Assembly: GCA_965371225.1 (NCBI GenBank)
Contig: CBDUXP010000011.1
Coordinates: forward strand, 25,607 to 89,606
DNA length: 64,000 nt
Direction of reading: 5' to 3'
Origin: CBDUXP01 sp965371225 [NCBI: uncultured bacterium]
GTDB lineage: Bacteria; Abyssobacteria; SURF-5; CBDUXP01
Position 1 is the first letter of the stretch, and the number at the start of each line of letters is the position of its first letter. The position numbers and the translations under genes are program-made. The notes under the pieces are model-generated. The model worked only from the letters and a program-made list of their open reading frames with translations, had not been told where the DNA came from and did no database searches. Positions 23,936 through 32,962 of this stretch are shown here, piece after piece.

Positions 23936-25372
23936 CTATGCGCGCGCCGGGGCGAGCAGGGCCTCCCAGGACTGCGGCAGGCGGAATGGCATGACCAGCT
24001 CGTCCGCGCCGTCCGGGCGCACGCTGAGGTGGTCCGGCGTCGGAATGGGGAGTGCGGCCAGGCGGCGCAGGTGCGTGATGTGGTTGATGCGCGTGGGATC
24101 GATGCCCATCAGGCGCGTGGCGACGATATCCGTGGCCACCGGGTGCAGCCCGGCGACGAATACACCGTTGCGGATCGGCTCGGCGCCGAGCGGGCCTTCC
24201 CCTTCGCCGCCGATGATCCCGTCGATGAGCGACAGGTACCGGCGCCGCGGCGTGTCGTGCAGCCTGCCCGCCGCATCCGCATAAAACAGGATGCGATTGA
24301 GGTCCGCGATGGTGCGCCATAGCGTCTGATTCCCGTGCCAGCAGCCCTCGATCCACACAGGCGGCGGCGCCACCCGTTTCGGCGCGCGCAGGATGCCGCT
24401 GTGGCCGCCGGGCAGAGGGAAGCGCGTGAGCTGCTGCATCGCGCGCCTGACGGCCGACGGCGTCTGGGGATACTCGTCGCCCACCGGCGGCGCGCCGTGC
24501 GTATAGTGCGGCAGCCAGTACTTGCGGTTCGTCAGCCCGATGACGCTCTTCAGGCTCAGCGTGACGCCGGTCTTCTTGTGCGTCTTGAGCTTCGGGACAT
24601 TGATGACCAGGTCCGCGTCCAGCGCGGTGCGCGACACGCTGTAGGCGTGCCGCCCGTCGCGGTGGTGGGGGACCGGCGTGCGCTTGTGCGATCGGTGGAA
24701 GCGGAGCCGCTCCGGATCGAGCACGCCGTCGGCGAAAGCGCTGCGGGCGCCCAGGTCCACTTCCACGTACCCGCGGGGGTCGCCGTCCAGCGGGACGCAG
24801 CGCAGCCAGCCGGCGTTCAGGGAGCGGCCGAACAGACGAACATCGTCCACCGGCATGTGCGGCACCACGCAGAAGTCGCGCAGGTCCAGCAGTTCCACGG
24901 GCGCGTGGCCGTCGGCCAGCCCGTTATTCAGCGCGTCGCGTAGCGCCACCATGCCCAGCTGCTCCACCGTGGCGGGGAAATTACTCCCCTCGATGGGACT
25001 GTCCACGACGCTGATGCGGCCTGCGGGGCCAACGGCGGTGCGTGCCAGGTCGACGAGTGGGCGGATGACCGACGCGTGGGTGGACGAGGCGAGGAGTTTC
25101 TCCCCCTCGAGGTGCGTTTCAAAATACTTCGACGTGACGAAGTTCGGTTTGATGACCACCGTCCCGCCGGGCGCCACCAGGTCGCCCAGGGGGTTCCACT
25201 CCGGGGTGCCGGCGCGCGCCGCGTCGAGCCCCAGATGGCTCAACGTCTCGTGCACCGCCGCGTAGACATGGTTCGGCGGGTCGAACGGCGCGTCCGTCGC
25301 GTACCAGGGGTCCGTCTGCACGACGGCGACGGGCGCGGGGTCGGGAAAACATTGTGCGGCGGTCGGGGCCAT
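23936..25372 (-). CDS. DUF362 domain protein
   Basis: 478 residues. The DUF362 hallmarks are VVIKPNFVTSKYFE (about residues 73-86), SVVDSPIEGSNF, and the long motif DLVINVPKLKTHKKTGVTLSLKN-like (here ending LKSVIGL), followed later by IDGIIGGEGEGPLGAEPIRNGVFVAG. DUF362 proteins often accompany iron-sulfur clusters, but no Cys-rich ferredoxin motif is present here. Function of the family is unknown. A second, shorter DUF362 protein is encoded at 55449-56390. The gene is convergent with the VOC gene. Confidence 0.88.
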   Translation of the reverse strand: MAPTAAQCFPDPAPVAVVQTDPWYATDAPFDPPNHVYAAVHETLSHLGLDAARAGTPEWNPLGDLVAPGGTVVIKPNFVTSKYFETHLEGEKLLASSTHASVIRPLVDLARTAVGPAGRISVVDSPIEGSNFPATVEQLGMVALRDALNNGLADGHAPVELLDLRDFCVVPHMPVDDVRLFGRSLNAGWLRCVPLDGDPRGYVEVDLGARSAFADGVLDPERLRFHRSHKRTPVPHHRDGRHAYSVSRTALDADLVINVPKLKTHKKTGVTLSLKSVIGLTNRKYWLPHYTHGAPPVGDEYPQTPSAVRRAMQQLTRFPLPGGHSGILRAPKRVAPPPVWIEGCWHGNQTLWRTIADLNRILFYADAAGRLHDTPRRRYLSLIDGIIGGEGEGPLGAEPIRNGVFVAGLHPVATDIVATRLMGIDPTRINHITHLRRLAALPIPTPDHLSVRPDGADELVMPFRLPQSWEALLAPARA

Positions 25373-25466
25373 GCGTACAGGTTACCTGTCGGCTGTGGGC
25401 ATCCTACGGGTGCGTGCGAGGGCCGTCAACGTGGCGCCGCGCGGGTGCCGGTCTTCCCGCCGCGGG

Positions 25467-27170
25467 CTACGCGCCGCCCCCGGCGGGTCCCCGGTCGGGG
25501 ACGCGGGATAAATCCACGAGCACATGATCGTTCCACTGAAAGACGACGCTCTCCGCCGGCGCGTGGGCGAAGACGAACCCGCGCGGCGCGTGCAGGCGAT
25601 GCAGGCGGTGTATCTCGCTGACGAACGGTTCGTAGGTAATCTCGTCCCGCGGTGGCCAGCGGGGATCGTAATCGCCCAGCCACACGAGCATGTGCGTGAC
25701 GCCATCCTCGCGCAGTGGGCGCACGTCTTCCCAGTCCGCGGCGTAGTACGCATGCACGTGTCGCCAGAGCCGCGGTTGCATCCACTCCCACGCTCCGCGC
25801 TGGATGGGCGCGGTGCCCTCGTCGGAGATGTACTGATGGCGGTGCGCGGTGGCGAACAGAGTGTCGAGCAGCGCGTACGGCCCCGAGAGCACACTGTCGG
25901 GCGGCAACGCGTGCACGGCCGCCACGAGCGGTTGCAGCGCGCGCGCGTCCACGTGAAAGGCCTGCCGCCCGGCGACGCCGGGCCCGCCGAGCGCTACGGC
26001 GCTGGCGACGGCGAGCAGCGCGCCGAGCGCCCCGGCTCGGGGCGTATCCCGCACCCGGCGCGCCAGGGCGACCCAGCACGCGATCCACAGGACCGTCACC
26101 ACGAGCGGCATCGAGTAAAAGAACATCCGGTCGGGAACGTACAGGCGCAGCGCGACCGCGCGCGCGACGCCGTAACCGAGCGCCGAGCCGCCTAGCAAGC
26201 ACGCGCACGCCCCCGCCACGCGGGGAGGCAACCGGCGCGCCGTCGCCACCAGCCCCGCAGCGAACGCCACGAGCGCGATGGTGACCGGCACCGGTACCGG
26301 CGCCCAGACGCTGCGCTTTACTCCCAGCGCGGCGGTCCATTGCAGGGTTTGCCACAGGGGTTTGAAGGGCACGAAGCCGCGTCCACCGGGTCCCAGGGGC
26401 GGGATGGTCAGGGCCTCGGCGTAGGTCAGTGGCGGCTGGGCGGCGTAGGTGCCCATGAGGCCGACGCTCGCGCCGAGGCAGACCGCCAGCGCCAGACCCG
26501 CGTGCAGTGCGCCGCGCCGCCAGAGGGCACGCAGCTCACGGGTGCGCCACGCCCACAGCATCCACCCGAGCGCCGCGCCGCCGCCGACGATCGTGGCCGG
26601 CGGATAGAACAGCACACCCGCCGGCTGCAACCACAGGAACAGGCGCACCCGCCGCGTCGCGATGGCGTAGAGCATCCACGCCAGCAGAGGCAGGGCGAAC
26701 CCGCGCGCCATGCTGCCCGCCGCGCGATCGAGGTACACGTCCGCGTGCAGAGTGAGCGCCGCGGCCGCGAGCGCCCCCGCCGAGCCCGCCACCTGGCGAC
26801 CGACCAACGCGAGCGGCGCGAGCGCGAGCGCGAACAGCAGGAGGGTGCCCCATTTGCCGACCGCCACCGGATCGGCCACGACCCGGATCACGCGTGCCAG
26901 GAACAGATACCCGGGCGGCGCGCTCCAGAACCGCCGGAAGTACGGTTCGGCCACCGGCGGCGGTGCGGGAAGATCGGTCGAGTACACCGCCACCATGACC
27001 CGCATGTCGTCGTTCAGCCGCCACGGATCCGCGATCGTCCGCACCACGTCCGGCAAGACCCAGAGCGCGATGGCGGCCAGCGCCGCGCCCAGCAGCAGCG
27101 TGAGCGGGTCGCGCCAGCCGGGCTGCGTCAGCTGAGGTGGGGGCGGAGCGGGGGTTACGGGTGTGGCCAT
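25467..27170 (-). CDS. Polytopic membrane protein, GT-C glycosyltransferase-like
   Basis: 567 residues with about 11 hydrophobic segments, from ATG 27168-27170 after a basic, Pro-rich head. The first loop has RLNDDMRVMV, the acidic NDD motif in the position typical of GT-C enzymes. A soluble C-terminal domain of about 130 residues follows the last helix and contains DEGTAPIQRGAWEW. It sits head to head with a similar protein (27418-29157), so the pair may form one envelope-glycan system. No closer family name is justified. Confidence 0.72.
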   Translation of the reverse strand: MATPVTPAPPPPQLTQPGWRDPLTLLLGAALAAIALWVLPDVVRTIADPWRLNDDMRVMVAVYSTDLPAPPPVAEPYFRRFWSAPPGYLFLARVIRVVADPVAVGKWGTLLLFALALAPLALVGRQVAGSAGALAAAALTLHADVYLDRAAGSMARGFALPLLAWMLYAIATRRVRLFLWLQPAGVLFYPPATIVGGGAALGWMLWAWRTRELRALWRRGALHAGLALAVCLGASVGLMGTYAAQPPLTYAEALTIPPLGPGGRGFVPFKPLWQTLQWTAALGVKRSVWAPVPVPVTIALVAFAAGLVATARRLPPRVAGACACLLGGSALGYGVARAVALRLYVPDRMFFYSMPLVVTVLWIACWVALARRVRDTPRAGALGALLAVASAVALGGPGVAGRQAFHVDARALQPLVAAVHALPPDSVLSGPYALLDTLFATAHRHQYISDEGTAPIQRGAWEWMQPRLWRHVHAYYAADWEDVRPLREDGVTHMLVWLGDYDPRWPPRDEITYEPFVSEIHRLHRLHAPRGFVFAHAPAESVVFQWNDHVLVDLSRVPDRGPAGGGA

Positions 27171-27417
27171 GGCCGGGCCGCACCGCTGGGGCGGGGGGAC
27201 ACGGTCGAGTCTACCAGTTCGCCACGCGCGTCCGGCCGCGCCGGCTGCGGTGCCTTGGGCATGTGCGTCCGCCCGCCGGCTCAGTAAGATGAGGTGCGGA
27301 ACGGTGGCCCGTGCCCCCGTCCGCAAGGAACGCACCGTTGATCGAATCGCGCAGCACGGCGTTTGCCGGAGATCTCCCCACGCCGGGCCCCCGCCGCCGG
27401 GAGGGACCGGCCGTACC

Positions 27418-29157
27418 GTGAGCCAGCAGGCGAGCGCGTGGTGGGCAGTGGCGCTGACGGTCGGGCTGGTGGCCGGCTGGCTGGCACTCGGCCGCATCCC
27501 CGGCCGCGTGCAGCGGGTGCGCGTGCAGCGGGTGCGCGTGCGGCAGTCCCTCGTCGTCGCCGCCCTGGTCGCGGCAGCCGTGTATCCCCTGCAAGTGCCG
27601 AAGGATTACAACTTCTTCTTCGGGGACGAAGGGATCGTCATCGCGGTCGCGCAGCGCATGGCGGAGGGGGCGGTGCTGTACCGCGACGTGTGGGAGTTTC
27701 TGCAACCCGGCAGCTTTACGTTGCTGGCCCTGGTCTTTCGCGTGTTCGGCAGCGGCGTGACCGTGCTCGATGGCTGTGCGCTGGTCCTGTTCGCGGCAAA
27801 CGCGTTTCTGCTCCATCGCCTCGTGGCTCACCTGGTCTCCCCGCGCGGCGCGTGGCTCACCGTGGCCGCGTTCGTGCTCGTGCTCGCTCCCATCGGCGTG
27901 TGGCTGTCGCCCCACTGGATGAGCACGGGCGCCGCCATGGCGGCGTTGCTCTGCCTGCTGCGCGATGCGCCCCCCGCCCCGCGCGTCCGGCTTCTCGGCG
28001 CAGGGTTGTGCATCGGTCTGACCTTTCTCTTCCAGCAGCACAAGGGGGTGTTCCTCGCCGGGACGTTGGGCTCCATGTATCTGGTGGTGTGTCTGCTGCG
28101 CGGCGCCGGCCCGCGGCGCACGGCGCAGGCGTGCGGCTGGATCGTGGCCGGGGCGGGATGCGCCGCCCTACCGCTGGTGGTGTGGCTGAGCGCCCGCGGC
28201 CTGTGGGGCGACTGGTGGTACGCCACGTTCACGTGGGTGCTCGAGGGGTACGGCCCGGCCAATGCGACACGCCCGGAGCTGCTGCCGTTGCAGCCCGGAC
28301 TGTCCCCGATGCAACTGGTGCGCGGGTTCTGGTACGCGGCGGACTTGACGCTCTTGTACGTCGCGCCGGTGGCGTTCCTGATCGTGCCGGTCACGTGGGT
28401 GTGGCGCGGCGGGGGGGGGACGCGCTGGCAAACGGCCCTGGTGTGGGCGGCGGCCGTCGGCGCGTTTGGGACGGTGCTCACGCGATACGAATTCTTGCGC
28501 CTGTTGTATACCGCGCCGCTGACCCTGGCGCTCGCGGCCGTGGGCCTGGAACGGCTTCGCGCGGGATTGCCCATGGCACGCCGGGGTGTGGCGCATTTCG
28601 CGCGCCTCGTCGCTTTCGGCGCCGCCGTCTGCGTGCTCTGTGTGGCGACCGCCCGGCAATACGCCCGCCACGTGCGCCAGGTGGGCGCGGGCCAGCATCG
28701 CACGCTCGATACGCCCCAGGGGCGGGTCCGCCTCTGGTCCTCCGGCTTTGGCACGCTGGCCCACGCGCACGCCATCATCGCGGCGTTGCAAGCCGTGCCC
28801 CGCGACAGCGGCCTGTTCGTGTACCCGAGCGGCGCCGGTTACGGCTACCTCAGCGGGCTGCGCAACCCGACGCCGTACCATTTCGTTCTGCCGGGCTACA
28901 CGCGCGACGCGCAATGGGAGCGGCTGCGTCGCCTCATGGCGGATGGGCGGGTGCAGTACGTAGTGTGGGAACTCAACTTGAATCCGCAGTGGATGCGCGA
29001 CGTGTATCCCACCTTGCCGCCGGACTCGGTCTGGGACCACGCTTTTCCCCGCAGCCTGGACGGGCCCGGCTGGCGGCGCATTCTGGAGACCCCGACGGTG
29101 CGCCTGTATCAACGCACGGCCGCGTCTCCCGAGGCGCCGGCGCCGCGCGGGCCGTAA
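27418..29157 (+). CDS. Polytopic membrane protein, GT-C glycosyltransferase-like
   Basis: 579 residues from GTG 27418, which is preceded by GGGAGGGACCGG. About 12 hydrophobic segments. The first loop carries YNFFFGDEGIV, with the acidic DE pair typical for the catalytic loop of GT-C enzymes, and then EGAVLYRDVWEFLQPG, a motif of an ArnT/PMT-like family in many bacteria. A direct repeat encoding RVQRVRVQRVRVRQ lies between the first two helices. The C-terminal 110 residues are soluble. An upstream start in the same frame would run into the divergent gene, so the GTG is preferred; the exact start is not certain. Confidence 0.72.
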   Translation: MSQQASAWWAVALTVGLVAGWLALGRIPGRVQRVRVQRVRVRQSLVVAALVAAAVYPLQVPKDYNFFFGDEGIVIAVAQRMAEGAVLYRDVWEFLQPGSFTLLALVFRVFGSGVTVLDGCALVLFAANAFLLHRLVAHLVSPRGAWLTVAAFVLVLAPIGVWLSPHWMSTGAAMAALLCLLRDAPPAPRVRLLGAGLCIGLTFLFQQHKGVFLAGTLGSMYLVVCLLRGAGPRRTAQACGWIVAGAGCAALPLVVWLSARGLWGDWWYATFTWVLEGYGPANATRPELLPLQPGLSPMQLVRGFWYAADLTLLYVAPVAFLIVPVTWVWRGGGGTRWQTALVWAAAVGAFGTVLTRYEFLRLLYTAPLTLALAAVGLERLRAGLPMARRGVAHFARLVAFGAAVCVLCVATARQYARHVRQVGAGQHRTLDTPQGRVRLWSSGFGTLAHAHAIIAALQAVPRDSGLFVYPSGAGYGYLSGLRNPTPYHFVLPGYTRDAQWERLRRLMADGRVQYVVWELNLNPQWMRDVYPTLPPDSVWDHAFPRSLDGPGWRRILETPTVRLYQRTAASPEAPAPRGP

Positions 29158-29250
29158 CGCCGCGCCACACTTGACGCGGCGCGGCAACGCGGGCAGACTG
29201 AGGCACAATGGGGTGGGGGCGCCGGTCTGCGCGCCCGGCTGGGGTAGTTC

Positions 29251-29769
29251 ATGTCGGCCAACAACGCGGGTATTGTGGTTGGATGCGCCGAGGCCACGGT
29301 GGTGATTCACGTGCGCGGCCCCGGCGACCTGTTCAATTCGTATCCCCTGCAAGTGTTCCTCGCCACCATGCTGGAGGCCGAGGCGGAGCATTTCGTCCTG
29401 AACTTGGCGGAGTGTACGCAGTTGGACAGCACCTTCATGGGGGTGATGGCGGGCCTCTCGCAACGGCTGCGCGCGACGGGCAAGGACACCCTGTGCGTGG
29501 CGAACGCCACGCCCGCCACGCTGGAGACCATGCAGCGGCTCGGGCTCACGCACCTGGTGGACTTGCGGGACATGCCGGTCCCCGCGCTCGAGGCCACGGT
29601 GACGCTGCAACCCGTGGATTTATCGCGGCTCGAGCGGGGGCGGCACATGTTGCACGCGCACCTGGAACTCAGCGCCATCTCCGAAGCGAATCGCGGCGAG
29701 TTCGCATTGCTCATCGACACGCTGAAAGCCAACGTGGCTAAACGTCAGCGTGACACGCCGCAGGCCTAG
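29251..29769 (+). CDS. STAS-domain protein (anti-sigma-factor antagonist-like)
   Basis: 172 residues. The first 105 residues form a STAS domain: VVIHVRGPGDLFNS, then FVLNLAECTQLDSTFMGVMAGLSQRL with the serine in LDST at the position phosphorylated in SpoIIAA-type antagonists. The last 60 residues form a helical extension with LSRLERGRHMLHAHLELS, a form seen in bacterial STAS proteins fused to or partnered with phosphatases. The gene lies 127 bases before the membrane-bound kinase gene in the same direction, so partner-switch signalling between them is plausible but unproved. Confidence 0.8.
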   Translation: MSANNAGIVVGCAEATVVIHVRGPGDLFNSYPLQVFLATMLEAEAEHFVLNLAECTQLDSTFMGVMAGLSQRLRATGKDTLCVANATPATLETMQRLGLTHLVDLRDMPVPALEATVTLQPVDLSRLERGRHMLHAHLELSAISEANRGEFALLIDTLKANVAKRQRDTPQA

Positions 29770-29896
29770 CGGGTGCCGCGCCGGCGCCTCCCCGCGCCGT
29801 GGAGTACAGTAGCCCGGGCGTCGGAGCGGTGACGCGCTGGCGGGAACACCCTCCGGTAGCGTCGTGGTGGGCCATCGGCCGCCCGGAGTTCGGGGC

Positions 29897-31936
29897 ATGG
29901 ACGTAGTGGCATACGTGTTCGAGTTGGCGCAGGTGCACGCCGTGGCCGTCGTGCTGTTGGTCGTCGCTGTCGCGCTGGTCGAAGGCGCCATCCGCACCGC
30001 GTTAGCGAGCGGCGACTCCTGGGTGCTCACGGATATTTCCAACGTGGGCATCGCGTATCTCCTCGCCGCCCTGAGTACCCAGATTACCGAGGCGCACGTG
30101 GCGCTGGGGCAGACGGCTACGGTACCGGTCCTGGTGAGCGCGGTGGGCAGCGTGCTCACCATCCTGACGATCTGTCTGGCGTGCGCTGTGCGCCCGCAAG
30201 GCAGCTTCACCACGTTCGTCCGCACTACGCGCCGCGCCGAACTCCACTTGCTCCTGCCCGTCATCCTCGGGACCGTCGTCTTCGTCGCGGGGTTGGGCTA
30301 TCCGCGCCTTGTCGACAATCCCGCCGTGTCCGTCTTCTTCGCGACCGTGAAGGGGGTACTGGGATTCCCGGTCGTGCGGTCCGCGCGGCAAGTGATCGCA
30401 TTGGCCTACCTCGCGGTGCTGGCCGCCGGCCTGGTGCTCCTCCTGCTGCGGGTTCCGGATCTCCTCGCCGGCCGGCGCGCGGAGGAGTGGAGCGGGGAGG
30501 AGCCGCCGGAAGCCGACGCGTCCAGCCCTGCCGCGCCGCGCCCCGCTTCTGCCGATGCGGCCCCCCCGGCGGATGTCCCGGTGCGGGAGCCGGCGGCGAG
30601 CGATTCCGCGCGTGAGGCGCGGCCCTACCCGTTCCACGATATGGACTCGGGGGCGCTGACGGAGACCTTCGGTGGCGGCGATGTGGCGCACGTGGAACGG
30701 CTCGCCCGGGAGGGGAACGCGCGGGCGCAGTTTCGGCTTGGCCACGCGTATGCCGTGGGCGCCGGGCGGCCGCAGAGCTTTGCCGACGCGGCGAAGTGGC
30801 ACCTGCGCGCCGCGGAGCAGGGCCTGGCCGCGGCCCAGTTCAGCGCCGCGTGGTTCTACGGTGAGGGCCGCGGGGTGCCGCAAGATTTCGTGGCCGCGCA
30901 CGTGTGGCTGAATCTGGCGGCCGCGCGGGGAAGTCGCCGCGCCGGGGCGGAACGCGCGCGCCTCGAATCCGTCATGACGGACTCCCAGGTCGCCGAAGCG
31001 CAGGGACTCGCCCGCGAACGGAGCAGTGCGCCGGCCCGCGCTCCCGTTCCCGCGCCGTCCCCCGCGCCGCCCGATCCGATGCTCGGCGAGACCGTGCAGG
31101 TGTCGTCCGCACCGGGCGGCGGCCGCGTCGAGGCGCTGCAGCGGTACCAGGTGGAGGAGCTGGTGGGGGAGGGGACCTTCAAGCGCGTGTACCGCGCGCG
31201 GGACACGGTGCTGGACCGGTTGGTGGCGCTGTCCGTGATCAAGACCAACATGATGGACGAGCCGGGCCAGAAGCGGCTGCAACGGGAAGTGCGGGCGCTG
31301 GCGCGGCTGGCGGATCATCCGCACATCGTGACGCTGTACGACATCGTGCAGGAGGGGGACCAGACGTACCTGGTGAGCCAGTACATGGCCGGGGGGGACT
31401 TGCGCGAATTGGTCAAGCGGGGGCCCGACGGCCTGCCCGTGGCGGAGGCGGTGCGCATCGGCGCCGAGGTGTGCCGCGCGCTGGCGCACGTGCATGAGGC
31501 CGGCCTCCTGCACCGGGACGTGAAGCCGAGCAATGTGTGGCTGACCACCGACCGGCAGGCGAAACTGGGTGATTTCGGGCTGGCCACGAGCGCGGACGGG
31601 ACGCGCATGACGCAGGCGGGGAGTCTCATCGGCTCCCTGGCGTTCATGTGCCCGGAGATTATTCAGGGGAAGGAGGCGGATGCCCGCAGCGACCTGTACT
31701 CGTTCGGCGCCATGTTCTACGAGATGCTGACGGGCCGCCTCCCCTTCACGGCCACGGACATTCCCGCCATGCTCACGCACCACCTGCAGACGGCGCCGGA
31801 GCCCCCCTCGCACCACAACGCCGCGCTGCCCGCCGCGCTGGACGCGCTCACCCTGCGGCTCCTGGCGAAAGCCCCGGACGACCGTCCGCCGGACGCGATG
31901 GCCGTGGTAGAAGCGTTGCGCGAGGCCGCGCCGTAG
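29897..31936 (+). CDS. Membrane receptor with Sel1 repeats and a Ser/Thr protein kinase domain
   Basis: 679 residues. The N-terminal 190 residues hold four to five membrane segments. A Pro/Ala linker leads to two or three Sel1-like repeats (about 265-360: AQFRLGHAYAVGAGRPQ, AAQFSAAWFYGEGRGVPQD). A C-terminal kinase domain occupies about 410-679: glycine loop VGEGTFKRVYRA, catalytic HRDVKPSN (H539, R540, D541), D559 of DFG, and SLAFMCPE. The usual VAxK lysine position is serine (VALSVIKTN: S446), with lysine K449 three residues later. The kinase is C-terminal, opposite to most bacterial receptor kinases. A GTG at 29864 is an alternative start; ATG 29897 has GGAG upstream. Confidence 0.87.
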   Translation: MDVVAYVFELAQVHAVAVVLLVVAVALVEGAIRTALASGDSWVLTDISNVGIAYLLAALSTQITEAHVALGQTATVPVLVSAVGSVLTILTICLACAVRPQGSFTTFVRTTRRAELHLLLPVILGTVVFVAGLGYPRLVDNPAVSVFFATVKGVLGFPVVRSARQVIALAYLAVLAAGLVLLLLRVPDLLAGRRAEEWSGEEPPEADASSPAAPRPASADAAPPADVPVREPAASDSAREARPYPFHDMDSGALTETFGGGDVAHVERLAREGNARAQFRLGHAYAVGAGRPQSFADAAKWHLRAAEQGLAAAQFSAAWFYGEGRGVPQDFVAAHVWLNLAAARGSRRAGAERARLESVMTDSQVAEAQGLARERSSAPARAPVPAPSPAPPDPMLGETVQVSSAPGGGRVEALQRYQVEELVGEGTFKRVYRARDTVLDRLVALSVIKTNMMDEPGQKRLQREVRALARLADHPHIVTLYDIVQEGDQTYLVSQYMAGGDLRELVKRGPDGLPVAEAVRIGAEVCRALAHVHEAGLLHRDVKPSNVWLTTDRQAKLGDFGLATSADGTRMTQAGSLIGSLAFMCPEIIQGKEADARSDLYSFGAMFYEMLTGRLPFTATDIPAMLTHHLQTAPEPPSHHNAALPAALDALTLRLLAKAPDDRPPDAMAVVEALREAAP

Positions 31937-31954
31937 CGGACCGCGCCGGGACGG

Positions 31955-32374
31955 TTAGGCGGCGCCGTTGGGGCCGTAATACTCGACGATGTTCTTGGGC
32001 GTCTCGTAGAGCTTGATGCGGTGCAGCACGGCCGGGCTCATGTGCGGCGCGAGCGCGTCCCAAATGAACAGCGCGATGTTCTCCGCGCTCGGCACGGCGG
32101 CGGCGAAGTGCGGCACATCCACGTTCAGGAACGTGTGGTCCAGTTGCGCGAGCACGTGCTCCTCGACGACGGCCTTGAGCACCGCGATGTCCAGCACGTA
32201 CTGCGATTCCGGGTCCGGCTCGCCCTTGACGGTCACCTCGAGCTGATAGTTATGGCCGTGCCCGGCGGGGTTGTTGCACTTGCCGTACAGCTCGCGGTTG
32301 CGCTCGTCGGACAGGGCCGGATTGTGGATCCGGTGGGCGGCGGAGAAATCGAACGTGCGCGTCAGGTAGAGCAT
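31955..32374 (-). CDS. 6-pyruvoyl-tetrahydropterin synthase family protein
   Basis: 139 residues. Zinc ligands H14 (FSAAH), H39 and H41 (GHGHNY) are present, with catalytic C33 in GKCNNPAGHGH, D79/H80 (LDHTF) and E124 (KLYETP). The five-residue spacing between C33 and the HGH motif follows tetrahydrobiopterin-type PTPS enzymes rather than the shorter spacing of QueD, so conversion of dihydroneopterin triphosphate to 6-pyruvoyl-tetrahydropterin is more likely than queuosine synthesis. It is the last gene of a three-gene operon with GTP cyclohydrolase I, which makes its substrate. Confidence 0.88.
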   Translation of the reverse strand: MLYLTRTFDFSAAHRIHNPALSDERNRELYGKCNNPAGHGHNYQLEVTVKGEPDPESQYVLDIAVLKAVVEEHVLAQLDHTFLNVDVPHFAAAVPSAENIALFIWDALAPHMSPAVLHRIKLYETPKNIVEYYGPNGAA

Positions 32375-32444
32375 GCGTGGTATCCCGGGGCCCGGTGCCG
32401 GGCCCCCCTATCATGCCAGCCCCGGGACATGGCCGCCAGGGGCC

Positions 32445-32942
32445 TCAGCCGTCGCCCGGTGGCGGCACGAGCAGCGCGCGCCCGGCGAAATAGAGCCCCG
32501 CGCCCATGGGCCCGGCCCAGAGCAGTTGTTTGCCGAGCGTGATGGCCGCGCCGCCCAGCCCATCCTGCAGGGTGCTGAGCACCGCGAGCGCCAGGAAGCC
32601 GAGCAAGACTAGGGTGCCGACCTGCAGCACGTGCTCGTGGAAGAGCCGTAGCACGTAGGTGTGCGCCTCGGCGGGCGTCAGGTACTGTTCGGTGCGCTTC
32701 TGCCGGCGCACTACCTGCGGCGCATACAAGGGCACGCGCAGGCGGATGTGCCCGATCTTGGACGAGTCCCACGCGCCCTCGGGCATGGAGGCGGGCTCCC
32801 CGGCGGTGGCGGGCGGGACCGTCACCGCCTGCCCGCAGCCGGGGCAGCGGCCGGTGTGGCCCGCGCGGTCGCCGGCGACGCGGATCGACCGGCCACAGGC
32901 CGCGCACGCAAACGTGATGGACTCGAAGGCGGCGTGCGGCAT
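32445..32942 (-). CDS. Zinc-ribbon membrane protein of unknown function
   Basis: 165 residues. An N-terminal zinc ribbon (C13, C16, C33, C36) resembles the MJ0042/finger-type ribbon (FACAACGRSIRV and GRCPGCGQAVTV). A middle region of about 50 residues is followed by two membrane helices (VLQVGTLVLLGFLALAVLST and the AGPMGAGLYFAGRALLV region). Its start is 20 bases after the folE stop and its stop is 70 bases before the pterin synthase start, so it lies inside the pterin operon. A role in pterin metabolism is only suggested by position. Confidence 0.68.
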   Translation of the reverse strand: MPHAAFESITFACAACGRSIRVAGDRAGHTGRCPGCGQAVTVPPATAGEPASMPEGAWDSSKIGHIRLRVPLYAPQVVRRQKRTEQYLTPAEAHTYVLRLFHEHVLQVGTLVLLGFLALAVLSTLQDGLGGAAITLGKQLLWAGPMGAGLYFAGRALLVPPPGDG

Positions 32943-32962
32943 CCCGGTGCGCGCGACGGGGG

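Noticed and set aside
23936-25372. Iron-sulfur ferredoxin-like domain in the DUF362 proteins
   Set aside because: No CxxCxxC motif is present in either DUF362 protein.
27170-27417. Extended N-terminus of the 27418 membrane protein back to 27163
   Set aside because: The extra residues are Arg/Ala/Pro-rich, overlap the divergent gene, and a good ribosome site precedes GTG 27418.
31955-32374. QueD, 6-carboxy-tetrahydropterin synthase
   Set aside because: Cys-to-HGH spacing of five residues and neighbouring folE fit PTPS better. No other queuosine gene (queC, queE) is in the window. The call stays tentative.
32387-32406. GGGGCCCGG...CCGGGCCCC palindrome, with TAGGGGGG on the other strand, as a further copy of the repeat family
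   Set aside because: The GTAG and GCCCGCA ends are not preserved, and such G/C palindromes can arise by chance here. It could be a decayed copy.
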